In this document: in pieces, positions 23,710 through 31,510 of the stretch
Layout of the letters: the number at the start of each line of letters is the position of its first letter
How positions within the stretch are numbered: position 1 is the stretch's first letter
DNA from: Duganella sp. sic0402
GTDB taxonomy: Bacteria > Pseudomonadota > Gammaproteobacteria > Burkholderiales > Burkholderiaceae_D
Direction: 5' to 3'
Assembly (NCBI RefSeq): GCF_019219065.1
Contig: NZ_JAHUWK010000010.1
Coordinates: forward strand, 62,001-126,000
DNA length: 64,000 nt
Position numbers and translations under genes: made by a program
Notes under the pieces: generated by a model
Seen by the model: only the letters and a program-made list of their open reading frames with translations
Told to the model about the DNA's origin: nothing
Database searches by the model: none

Positions 23710-25245
23710 ATGCTGCGACGCATCGTAATCGTCGGCGGCGGATCTGCGGGCTGGCTGGTCGCCGGCGTGCTGGCGGCCGACCGCCGCGCGGCCGGACAGG
23801 ACGGCTTGCAGATCACCCTGATTGAATCACCGGACGTGGCGCCGATCGGCGTCGGCGAAGGCACCTGGCCGAGCATGCGCGATACCCTGCGCCGCATCGG
23901 CGTGTCCGAAACGGATTTCTTCCGCGAGTGCGACGCTGCGTTCAAGCAGGGCTCGCGCTTCAACCGCTGGATCGATGGCGGCGACAGCGACTGCTACTTC
24001 CATCCATTTATGTTGCCGCATGGCTATGGCGAAGTCGATCTGCCGCAGCAGTGGCAGGCACAGCATCCGCAGGTACCGTTTGCCGACCTGCTCAGCGCGC
24101 AGCCGCATCTGTGCGTGCAAGGCCGCGCGCCCAAGCAGGTGATGACGCCGGAATATGCGTCGGTGGCCAATTACGGCTATCACCTGGACGCCGGCAAGTT
24201 CGGCGTTTTCCTGCGCAAGCACTGCCTGGAAAAGCTCGGTGTGCAATATGTGCCGGATCATGTGCTGGCGGTGAACCCGCACGCCAATGGCGATATCGCC
24301 TCGCTGCAGACCAAGCAGCATGGCGCGCTGGAAGGCGATCTGTTCATCGATTGCACCGGCATGCAGTCGCTGCTGCTGGGCCAGCACTATGGCGTGCCGC
24401 TGATCGAGCAGCGCCATGTGCTGTTCAACGACTCGGCGCTGGCGGTGCAGATTCCGTACGCCAGCGAGGAGGCGCCGATTGCCTCGCAGACCTCGTCCAC
24501 CGCGCAGAGCGCCGGCTGGATCTGGGACATCGGCCTGCCGACCCGGCGCGGCGTCGGCCACGTCTACGCCAGCGCTTATATCAGCGATGATCAGGCCGAG
24601 GCGGAGCTGCGCGCCTATATCGCGCAGACCGGCGGCCCGGCGGAGATTCCGCAGCCGCGCAAGCTGAGCTTCACGCCCGGCTACCGCGAGCATTTCTGGC
24701 ACCGCAACTGCGTGGCGATCGGGCTGTCGGCCGGCTTTATCGAGCCGCTGGAAGCATCGGCGCTGGCGCTGGTGGAGATGTCGGCCGCCATGCTCAGCGA
24801 CGATATGCCGGCCACGCGCGAGGCGATGGACATCGTCGCGCAGCGCTTCAACGACGCCTTCCGCTACCGCTGGGAGCGGGTCATCGATTTCCTCAAGCTG
24901 CACTATGTGCTGAGCCGGCGCGACGACAGCGCCTACTGGCGCGACAACCGTAGCACGGTACCGGCGCGGCTGAGCGAGCTGCTGACGCTGTGGCGCCACC
25001 GCGCGCCGTCGCGCAGCGATTTTTACCGGCTGGAGGAAGTGTTCCCGCCGGCCAGTTATCAATACATCCTGTATGGCATGGGTTTCCGCAGCGATTACAG
25101 CCGCGCGCCCAGGCCGCAGGAAGCCGCCAGGGCCGACGCTTATTTCCGCGAAGCGGCGGCCATGGCGCGCAACATGCTGGGCGGGCTGCCTGACAACCGC
25201 ACGCTCATCAACCATATCAAGCTGCACGGCTTGCAAAAAATCTAG
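23710..25245 (+). CDS. Tryptophan halogenase family flavoprotein (variant motif)
   Basis: The 511-residue protein has the FAD site 'IVIVGGGSAGW' (residues 5-15), 'GVGEGTWPSM', and Lys79 in 'AAFKQGSRFNRW', the position of the catalytic lysine in known halogenases. The WxWxIP signature is altered: residues 270-275 read WIWDIG, with Gly in place of Pro. 'EPLEASALALVE' replaces the usual Glu-Ser-Thr after the catalytic Glu. RBS GAGGAG is present. In TonB loci these proteins are thought to act on the imported substrate, but halogenation is unproven. It starts a four-gene operon. Confidence 0.85.
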   Translation: MLRRIVIVGGGSAGWLVAGVLAADRRAAGQDGLQITLIESPDVAPIGVGEGTWPSMRDTLRRIGVSETDFFRECDAAFKQGSRFNRWIDGGDSDCYFHPFMLPHGYGEVDLPQQWQAQHPQVPFADLLSAQPHLCVQGRAPKQVMTPEYASVANYGYHLDAGKFGVFLRKHCLEKLGVQYVPDHVLAVNPHANGDIASLQTKQHGALEGDLFIDCTGMQSLLLGQHYGVPLIEQRHVLFNDSALAVQIPYASEEAPIASQTSSTAQSAGWIWDIGLPTRRGVGHVYASAYISDDQAEAELRAYIAQTGGPAEIPQPRKLSFTPGYREHFWHRNCVAIGLSAGFIEPLEASALALVEMSAAMLSDDMPATREAMDIVAQRFNDAFRYRWERVIDFLKLHYVLSRRDDSAYWRDNRSTVPARLSELLTLWRHRAPSRSDFYRLEEVFPPASYQYILYGMGFRSDYSRAPRPQEAARADAYFREAAAMARNMLGGLPDNRTLINHIKLHGLQKI

Positions 25246-25263
25246 AGAGATAGAGAGACACTC

Positions 25264-25965
25264 ATGCCTACATCCGTTTTACTGAACAATGTCGAACACC
25301 ACGATCTGCGCATCATCACCCGCCGCGGCGCCGAGCTGGGCGACCAGCTGATGTCGGCGGTGACCTTCCCGTCCGAGTTCCGCGACGTGCAGGCCTGCTA
25401 CCCGATCGTGTTCCGCAAGACCACCGACGGCCTGGGCTTCGAGCCGATCGCGCTGTTTGGGCTGGAGGAAGGCCATAATCTGTTCCTCAGCGGCGACCGC
25501 TGGCAGGCGCCGTATATTCCGATGATGGTGGAGCGCCAGCCGTTCATGATCGGTACCAGCGGCGGCGAGCTGATGGTCAACGTCGACCTCGACCACCCGC
25601 GCGTCAGCCGCAGCGAGGGCGAGCCCGTATTCAAGCCGCACGGCGGCCACAGCGAGTTCCTGGAGCACGCCAATTCGCTGCTGCTGGCGATCCACCAGGG
25701 CCTGCAGGAACTGCCGGGCTTCCTGCAGGCGCTGCTGGAAAACGAATTGCTGGAAAGCTTTGCACTGGATGTCGAGCTGAACGACGGTTCGCAGAACCGC
25801 CTGATCGGCTTTTACACCATCAATGAAGACCGCCTGCAGGCGCTCAGCGGCGAAGCCATCGCCAGGCTGCACCAGGCCGGCTATCTGCAAGCGATTTATC
25901 TGGTGATTGCTTCGCTGTCCAATTTCCGCATGCTGATCGACCGCAAGAATGCCAGCCTCGCCTGA
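25264..25965 (+). CDS. SapC family protein
   Basis: The 233-residue protein reads 'LNNVEHHDLRIITRRGAELG', 'VTFPSEFRDVQACYPIVFRK' and 'LFLSGDRWQAPYIP', all marks of the SapC family. It has no signal peptide. SapC was named in the Campylobacter S-layer system, but here it belongs to the set found beside TonB receptors and halogenase-like genes, where its role is unknown. It starts 18 bases after the halogenase-like gene and overlaps the cupin gene by 17 bases. Confidence 0.9.
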   Translation: MPTSVLLNNVEHHDLRIITRRGAELGDQLMSAVTFPSEFRDVQACYPIVFRKTTDGLGFEPIALFGLEEGHNLFLSGDRWQAPYIPMMVERQPFMIGTSGGELMVNVDLDHPRVSRSEGEPVFKPHGGHSEFLEHANSLLLAIHQGLQELPGFLQALLENELLESFALDVELNDGSQNRLIGFYTINEDRLQALSGEAIARLHQAGYLQAIYLVIASLSNFRMLIDRKNASLA

Positions 25966-26962
25966 ACCAATCCGCGAAGTGTCCGGCATCGGGCCGGGCG
26001 ATCTGAGCGACGAGATCCTCGGCGCCACCCAGCCGCTGGTGCTGCGCGGGCTGGCGGCCGGCTGGCCGATGGTGCGCGCGGCGCGGGCATCGGACCGCGC
26101 CGGCTGCGACTATCTGCGCAGCCATTACCAGGGCGCGACCGTCGGCGCGATGCTGGGCGGCGCCGACGCCGGCGGCCGCTTCTTCTACAACGAGGCCATG
26201 GACGGCTTCAACTTCCAGCCGGTGCACGTCAAGCTGAGCGGCGTGCTGGACGAGATCGAAGCCAAGCGCGAGATGGACCCGGCGCCGACCATCTATGTCG
26301 GCTCGACCACCATCGACACCTGCCTGCCCGGCTTCCGCGCGCACAACGACCTGGACCTGGGCGGGCGCGACGCGCTGGCCAGCATCTGGATCGGCAACCG
26401 CACCCGCATCGCCGCGCACTACGACGTGCCGGACAATGTGGCGGTGGTGGCGGCCGGCCGGCGCCGCTTCACACTGTTCCCGCCGGAACAGTTGAAAAAC
26501 CTGTATATCGGTCCGCTGGATTTCAATCCTGCCGGCCAGGCGATCAGCCTGGTGGATTTCCAGCAGCCGGACTTTGAAAAATTTCCACGCTTTGCCGAGG
26601 CGCTGCGGCACGCGCAGGTGGCCGAGCTGGAAGCCGGCGACGCCATCTTCATCCCCAGCATGTGGTGGCACCACATCGAAGCGCAGTCGCCGTTCAATGT
26701 GCTGGTGAATTACTGGTGGCGTTCCACCCCGGACTATATCGACACGCCCACCGGCACGCTGATGGCAGCCTTCCTGACGCTGCGCGAATTGCCACCGGCA
26801 CAGCGCAAGGCGTGGCAGGAAATTTTCCGCCATTACGTGTTTGAGGCCGACGCAGAAACGGCCGCCCATATCCCGCCGCATGCGCGCGGCGTGCTGTCGC
26901 CGCTGACGGCCGACGGCGCGCGCGCCCTGCGCGGACATTTGCTTAAAAAACTGAATCGCTAA
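25949..26962 (+). CDS. Cupin-like/JmjC domain protein, putative 2-oxoglutarate oxygenase
   Basis: The 337-residue protein matches the cupin_8 (FIH-like) family. 'PLVLRGLAAGWP' opens the domain. The iron site is His157-x-Asp159 in 'AAHYDVPDN', and the distal His is 241 or 242 in 'PSMWWHHIEA'. 'VNYWW' closes the fold. These proteins hydroxylate proteins or small molecules with Fe(II) and 2-oxoglutarate. It overlaps SapC by 17 bases and lies 13 bases before the second halogenase-like gene. The substrate is unknown. Confidence 0.87.
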   Translation: MPASPEPIREVSGIGPGDLSDEILGATQPLVLRGLAAGWPMVRAARASDRAGCDYLRSHYQGATVGAMLGGADAGGRFFYNEAMDGFNFQPVHVKLSGVLDEIEAKREMDPAPTIYVGSTTIDTCLPGFRAHNDLDLGGRDALASIWIGNRTRIAAHYDVPDNVAVVAAGRRRFTLFPPEQLKNLYIGPLDFNPAGQAISLVDFQQPDFEKFPRFAEALRHAQVAELEAGDAIFIPSMWWHHIEAQSPFNVLVNYWWRSTPDYIDTPTGTLMAAFLTLRELPPAQRKAWQEIFRHYVFEADAETAAHIPPHARGVLSPLTADGARALRGHLLKKLNR

Positions 26963-26975
26963 GGAGACCTGCAAT

Positions 26976-28490
26976 ATGCGTGACCCGAATCAACGTCAAC
27001 CGATACGCCGCGTCGTCGTCTGCGGCGGCGGCACCGCCGGCTGGATGGCTGCCACCGGCATCGCCAAAGTACTGGGCAAGCAGCTCGACATCAAGTTGAT
27101 CGAATCGGAGGAAATCGGCACCGTCGGCGTCGGCGAAGCCACCATTCCCACCCTGATCAACTTCCACAATGTGCTGGAGATCAACGAGCAGGAATTCATG
27201 GCCGAGACCCAGGCCACCTTCAAGCTTGGCATCAGCTTTGAAAACTGGCGCAACGTCAAGGAAGACTACATCCACTCGTTCGGCACCACCGGCGTCGATC
27301 ACTGGACGGCCGGCTTCCAGCACTTCTGGCACAAGGGCGTCGAGCGCGGCGTGGCCGGCGATTATGGCGACTACTGCCTGGAGCTGAAAGCCTCGCTGGA
27401 GCATCGCTTCGCCCACCTGCCGAACAATGGCATGAACTACGCCTACCACCTGGACGCCAGCCGCTACGCCAAGTACCTGCGCCGTTTGAGCGAACCGCGC
27501 GGCGTGCAGCGCATCGAGGGCAAGATCGTCCGCTACACCAAGCATGACAACGGCGACGTGCGTTCGGTGGTGCTGGCCTCGGGCCAGGAAATCGAAGGCG
27601 ACTTCTTCATCGACTGCACCGGCTTCCGCGCGCTGCTGATCGGCGAGGCGATGAACGAGCCGGTGGAAGAATGGTCGCAATGGCTGTTCTGCGACCGCGC
27701 CATCGCGGTACAAACCACGGCGATTGCCGACGCCGTGCCGCTGACGCGCGCCACGGCGCACCAGGCCGGCTGGCAATGGCGCATTCCGCTGCAACACCGG
27801 GTCGGCAACGGTATTGTGTTTTCCAGCCGCTATCTGGATGAAGAGACCGCGCACAAGCAACTGCTGGCGAATGTGCAGGGCAAGACCTTGATCGAACCGC
27901 GCGTGATCAAGTTCATGCCGTGCCAGCGCCGCCATACGTGGAAAGGCAATGTGGTGGCGATCGGCCTGTCGAGCGGCTTCCTGGAACCGATCGAGTCGAC
28001 CAGCATCCACCTGATCCAGCGCAGCGTGATCCGGCTGATGCAAATGTTCCCGTCGGACGGCATCCAGCAGGCCGATATCGACGAGTACAACAACCAGTGC
28101 AACAGCGAGATCAACCACATCCGCGATTTCATCATCCTGCACTATCACGCCAACAACCGCACCGATTCGCAGTTCTGGATCGACGCGCGCGAGATGAGCA
28201 TCCCGGCCTCGCTGCAACACCGCATCGACCTGTTCCGCGAAACCGGCCGCGTATTCCGCGTGCCGAACGAGCTGTTTGCGGAAAACTCGTGGATACAGGT
28301 GATGCTGGGCCAGGGCATCATGCCGAAGTCGCACCACCAGACCGCCGACCTGATGGGCGACGAGGAACTGAAAGCCTTCCTCGGCAACATCAAGGGCCGC
28401 ATCGACCGCACCGTGGTGCAGCTGCCCACCCACGAAGCCTACGTACAGCGCTATTGCGGCCGCCCGGATGAAGGAATCAAAGCCGCTTAA
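26976..28490 (+). CDS. Tryptophan halogenase family flavoprotein (canonical motifs)
   Basis: The 504-residue protein has 'VVVCGGGTAGWM' near residues 13-24, 'GVGEATIPTL', and Lys83 in 'ATFKLGISFENW'. The full WxWxIP motif is at residues 266-271 (WQWRIP), and 'FLEPIESTSIHLIQ' keeps the catalytic Glu and Ser. Unlike its upstream paralogue it retains every known catalytic residue. Flavin-dependent halogenases chlorinate or brominate aromatic rings, but members in TonB-linked operons have no confirmed substrate. AAGGAGA precedes the ATG. A terminator follows. Confidence 0.9.
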   Translation: MRDPNQRQPIRRVVVCGGGTAGWMAATGIAKVLGKQLDIKLIESEEIGTVGVGEATIPTLINFHNVLEINEQEFMAETQATFKLGISFENWRNVKEDYIHSFGTTGVDHWTAGFQHFWHKGVERGVAGDYGDYCLELKASLEHRFAHLPNNGMNYAYHLDASRYAKYLRRLSEPRGVQRIEGKIVRYTKHDNGDVRSVVLASGQEIEGDFFIDCTGFRALLIGEAMNEPVEEWSQWLFCDRAIAVQTTAIADAVPLTRATAHQAGWQWRIPLQHRVGNGIVFSSRYLDEETAHKQLLANVQGKTLIEPRVIKFMPCQRRHTWKGNVVAIGLSSGFLEPIESTSIHLIQRSVIRLMQMFPSDGIQQADIDEYNNQCNSEINHIRDFIILHYHANNRTDSQFWIDAREMSIPASLQHRIDLFRETGRVFRVPNELFAENSWIQVMLGQGIMPKSHHQTADLMGDEELKAFLGNIKGRIDRTVVQLPTHEAYVQRYCGRPDEGIKAA

Positions 28491-28496
28491 ATGTTG

Positions 28497-28520
28497 ACGC
28501 TACCTTTCGGTGGCGTTTTC
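28497..28520 (+). terminator. Intrinsic terminator, end of halogenase operon
   Basis: ACGCTACC pairs with GGTGGCGT around TTTC and is followed by TTTTC, 7 bases after the operon's last stop codon. Confidence 0.75.
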
Positions 28521-28570
28521 TTGTGCTGGAATTTCTTTAAGTGGACTGGGGGTTCCCGGCCGGCGTTAAT

Positions 28571-28597
28571 GCCTCGGTGAGTTTCATCGGGGCTTTT
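28571..28597 (+). terminator. Second hairpin terminator
   Basis: GCCTCGGTGA and TCATCGGGGC form a 10-bp stem with two G-T pairs and a GTT loop, followed by TTTT. It backs up the terminator at 28497. The rest of 28521-28710 shows nothing else I can name apart from a CTGGGG/CCCCAG inverted repeat near 28615-28645. Confidence 0.55.
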
Positions 28598-28710
28598 CGC
28601 TTTCTGGGGCGGGATATATTTTTAGTCCCCAGTTTCATATCCTCTACCGGCGTGCGCACTGCCGCCGCTGCAATAGAATTTCTTCACCAGTACCTCAAAC
28701 GCCCGGTTTA

Positions 28711-29622
28711 TTAAGCACCCGATGTTTTCCCACCCAAGCTCCTCACCAGCGTATCGAACACCAGCCGGATCCGCGGCGGGACCGGGCCGCGCTGCGGGCG
28801 GTAGATGTAGATGTCCCACGGGTCGGGCTGCTGTTTTTGCAGCACCGCCACCAGCCGGCCGCTGGCGATGTGTTGGTCAGCCATGAAGCCGGGCAATTGG
28901 CCAAAGCCCAGGCCAGCCATGATGGCGTCAAACTCCGCCTCCGAATCGCTGCTCAAAAAGCGCGGATTGACCGGCGAAATATGCTGGCCGCCGGCGAAAT
29001 ACCAAGGCCACGCCCTCCCCGTACTCTGGTCGCGCAAGGAAGTAGTCGGCAGCGCATGTAAGTCCTCGATCCGCTTCGGCTTGCCCTGCTGCGCGATCAG
29101 CTGCGGCGTGCCGACCGTGCGAAACGGCGGCGACGCCACCGGCCGCGCGACATAGCGGCTGTCGCGCAGCGAGCCGTAGCGCACGCCGATATCGATGCGC
29201 TCATCCACCACATCCGTATGGGTGTCGCTGAACTGCACCTCGAAGCGCAAGCCCGGATACTGCTGGCCGAGCGCAGTCAGCGCCGGCAGCATCAGCCGCC
29301 GTCCCAGCGCCACCGGCGCGGTCAGCCGCACCAGCCCGTGCACCTCGGCCTGCGCCTCGTCACTGGCGGCCGGTGGCTGAAACAAGGCGTCCACACGCTG
29401 CACGCTGTCGCGCGCCTGCGCCGCCAGCTGCTCGCCATAGGTGGTGATCTGCACGCCACGGGTATTGCGGTGGAATAGCAGCTCGCCCTGCGCCGCCTCC
29501 AGGTCCTGCACCGCGCGCGTTACCGCCTGCGGAGAAATCCCCAGCCGGCTGGCGGCTTCCTTGAAGTTGCGCGCTTCCGCCGCCGCCACAAAGATGCGCA
29601 GCATTTCCAAACGATTGAGCAT
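28711..29622 (-). CDS. LysR family transcriptional regulator
   Basis: The 303-residue protein has the LysR helix-turn-helix: 'LEMLRIFVAAAEARNFKEAA' and 'LGISPQAVTRAVQDLE'. An effector-binding domain follows from about residue 90. It is divergent from the SDR gene at 29730 with about 107 bases between, the usual layout of a LysR regulator and its target. The ATG at 29622 aligns with family starts; an in-frame ATG at 29652 would add ten residues. The inducer is unknown. Confidence 0.9.
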   Translation of the reverse strand: MLNRLEMLRIFVAAAEARNFKEAASRLGISPQAVTRAVQDLEAAQGELLFHRNTRGVQITTYGEQLAAQARDSVQRVDALFQPPAASDEAQAEVHGLVRLTAPVALGRRLMLPALTALGQQYPGLRFEVQFSDTHTDVVDERIDIGVRYGSLRDSRYVARPVASPPFRTVGTPQLIAQQGKPKRIEDLHALPTTSLRDQSTGRAWPWYFAGGQHISPVNPRFLSSDSEAEFDAIMAGLGFGQLPGFMADQHIASGRLVAVLQKQQPDPWDIYIYRPQRGPVPPRIRLVFDTLVRSLGGKTSGA

Positions 29623-29729
29623 GGTCAGAATTCCAAAAAGAGGAATTCTCAAATCATATCATTTCCATTTATTCCCATAGTCAGCCTCCCTATACTTGCT
29701 TTCATCAACCAAGCACAAGGAGTCCTGAC

Positions 29730-30473
29730 ATGAGCAACAACATCGAAAACAAAGTCGTTGTGATCACCGGCGCCAGCAGCGGCCTGGGCGAAGCCACCGC
29801 CCGCCACCTGGCCGCACGTGGCGCCGCCGTGGTGCTGGGTGCGCGCCGCACCGGCAAGCTGGAACTGATCGCCGCCGAGATCCGCGCCGCCGGCGGCAAG
29901 GCGGAAGTGCTGTCCACCGACGTCACCGACCAGGCGCAGGTGCAGGCGCTGGTGGACACCGGCGTGCGCATCTACGGCCGCGTGGACGTGCTGATCAACA
30001 ACGCTGGCCTGATGTCCATCGCGCCAATGGACGAACTCAAGGTGGACGAATGGGAGCGCATGATCGACATCAACGTCAAGGGGGTGCTGTACGGGATTGC
30101 TGCCGCGCTGCCGCAGTTCCGCAAGCAGAACAGCGGCCACTTCATCAATATCGCCTCGGTGGCGGGGGTGAAGGTGTTCAGCCCTGGCGGCACGGTGTAC
30201 AGCGGCACCAAGTTCGCGGTGCGGGCGATTTCGGAAGGCCTGCGGCATGAGGTGGGCGGCAGCATCCGCACCACCACCATCGAGCCGGGCGCGGTCGACT
30301 CGGAACTGAAGCTGGGCAGCTCGCACCAGCAGAGCGCCCAGTTCGTGCAGGCGTTCTACCAGAGCGCGATCCCGGCCGAGTCGGTGGCGCGCGCCATCGC
30401 CTACGCCATCGAGCAGCCAGCCGATGTCGATATCAACGAAATCGTGCTGCGCCCGACGGTGCAGGAGTTCTAA
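29730..30473 (+). CDS. SDR family oxidoreductase
   Basis: The 247-residue protein is a classical short-chain dehydrogenase. 'TGASSGLG' (13-20) binds the cofactor, 'NNAG' stabilises the fold, and the catalytic Ser143, Tyr157 and Lys161 lie in 'IASVAG' and 'TVYSGTK'. The basic residues after the second strand ('GARRTGK') favour NADP(H). CAAGGAG precedes the ATG, and a TATACT -10 box (29691-29696) with a poor -35 box fits activation by the divergent LysR protein. The substrate is unknown. Confidence 0.9.
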   Translation: MSNNIENKVVVITGASSGLGEATARHLAARGAAVVLGARRTGKLELIAAEIRAAGGKAEVLSTDVTDQAQVQALVDTGVRIYGRVDVLINNAGLMSIAPMDELKVDEWERMIDINVKGVLYGIAAALPQFRKQNSGHFINIASVAGVKVFSPGGTVYSGTKFAVRAISEGLRHEVGGSIRTTTIEPGAVDSELKLGSSHQQSAQFVQAFYQSAIPAESVARAIAYAIEQPADVDINEIVLRPTVQEF

Positions 30474-30484
30474 GCGGCTTTACT

Positions 30485-31018
30485 TTACTTGCCCGCCACC
30501 ACAACGCCGCAAGCCAGACGCTTGCCGGCGTTGCCGGTCGGCTGGGTGACCAAGTCGTCCGGGTCGGCGTGGACGATCATGCCGCGCCCGATGATATTGC
30601 CCGGCGCACCGTCATCCAGCGAAATCTGGCTGGTCGGCACGCTCAGGCTCAGCTTGGCCTTGCCGCTGGCGTCGGCGGTGATATTGCCGAAGTCGCCGCC
30701 GTGGTGGGCCGCATGTTCCGGTCCGCCGTGCTGCTGGCTGGCCGGATTGAAGTGACCGCCGGCGCTGGTGCCGTCCGGCGCGCTGCAATCGCCTTTCTCA
30801 TGCAGGTGGAAGCCGTGCACGCCCGGCGCCAGGCCGGCGATATCGGCGTCGATCTGCAGCTTGCCATCCTGCTGCTTGAAACGCACCGTGCCCTTGGTGG
30901 TGCTGCCGGCGGTCGGTTTCAGTTCCACTTCGGCCGTGGTAACGGCGGCCTGGGCCACGCCAACGGCAAGCAGCGCCAGCAGGCCGGCGATCAAACGATT
31001 AGGCAGATTAGGCATCAT
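30485..31018 (-). CDS. sodC: Cu-Zn superoxide dismutase, periplasmic
   Basis: The 177-residue protein has a signal peptide ending 'VAQA'. All SOD metal sites are present: 'HGFHLHEKGDCSA' holds two copper His and the first disulfide Cys, 'GGHFNP' the bridging His, 'HAAHHGGDFGNI' zinc ligands, and 'GRGMIVHADPDD' the last copper His. 'KRLACGVV' has the second Cys. It converts periplasmic superoxide to peroxide and oxygen. CAGGAGA precedes the start. It is convergent with the SDR gene, with only 11 bases between. Confidence 0.96.
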   Translation of the reverse strand: MMPNLPNRLIAGLLALLAVGVAQAAVTTAEVELKPTAGSTTKGTVRFKQQDGKLQIDADIAGLAPGVHGFHLHEKGDCSAPDGTSAGGHFNPASQQHGGPEHAAHHGGDFGNITADASGKAKLSLSVPTSQISLDDGAPGNIIGRGMIVHADPDDLVTQPTGNAGKRLACGVVVAGK

Positions 31019-31161
31019 GTGATTCTCCTGAAAAAATTAACGCGATATCCATTGTCACATTACTACGACCATCGTGCCACACGCTATACAATTTTTTATC
31101 ATTTGGATATAGTCATTCCGAGGCTGGCGCTCCGCCGTGCCCACTCGACGAGGACTTCCCC

Positions 31162-31440
31162 ATGAAAAAACTGTTCGTAGCCAGCCTGCTCCTTTCCCTG
31201 AGCGCTGCCGTCTGCGCGGCCGAACCCACGGCGCAGCAGAACAAGATGAAAACCTGTAATGCAGAAGCCGCCGGCAAGAAAGGCGATGAACGCAAGGCCT
31301 TCATGAAGGAATGCCTGAGCGCCAAGCCCGCCGCCAAGCCGACCCAGCAGGACAAGATGAAACAATGTAATGCAGACGCCAGCGGCAAGAAGGGCGACGA
31401 GCGCAAGGCCTTCATGAAGGAGTGCCTGAGCAACAAATAG
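31162..31440 (+). CDS. psiF: PsiF family protein, exported, duplicated repeat
   Basis: The 92-residue protein has a signal peptide (residues 1-19) and two copies of the PsiF repeat. The shared pattern is K-M-K-x-C-N-A-x-A-x-G-K-K-G-D-E-R followed by KAFMKECLS. In Escherichia coli psiF is phosphate-starvation-inducible and of unknown function. I see no Pho box upstream here, so the regulation may differ. It is a short single gene, followed by the sigma-54 promoter of the next gene. Confidence 0.88.
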   Translation: MKKLFVASLLLSLSAAVCAAEPTAQQNKMKTCNAEAAGKKGDERKAFMKECLSAKPAAKPTQQDKMKQCNADASGKKGDERKAFMKECLSNK

Positions 31441-31462
31441 GTCAAAGCAAAAGGTATTTCCG

Positions 31463-31478
31463 TGGCACATTAATTGCT
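31463..31478 (+). promoter_or_regulatory. Sigma-54 promoter of Cache-CheW gene
   Basis: TGGCACATTAATTGCT matches the -24/-12 consensus, with GG and GC separated by exactly ten bases. Transcription would start near 31489, about 22 bases before the ATG. Nine-base inverted arms AAAGGTATT (31450-31458) and AATACCTTT (31484-31492) enclose it. Confidence 0.75.
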
Positions 31479-31510
31479 TAAAGAATACCTTTCGTAATGA
31501 AACTATCGTA

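Noticed and set aside
23710..28490. Halogenases as a halogenated natural-product cluster
   Set aside because: No assembly-line, tryptophan-modifying or tailoring genes are present; the SapC, cupin and TonB context is the nutrient-uptake type.
31041..31075. TTGTCAC near 31055 as a Pho box for psiF
   Set aside because: The required second half-site 11 bases away is absent.
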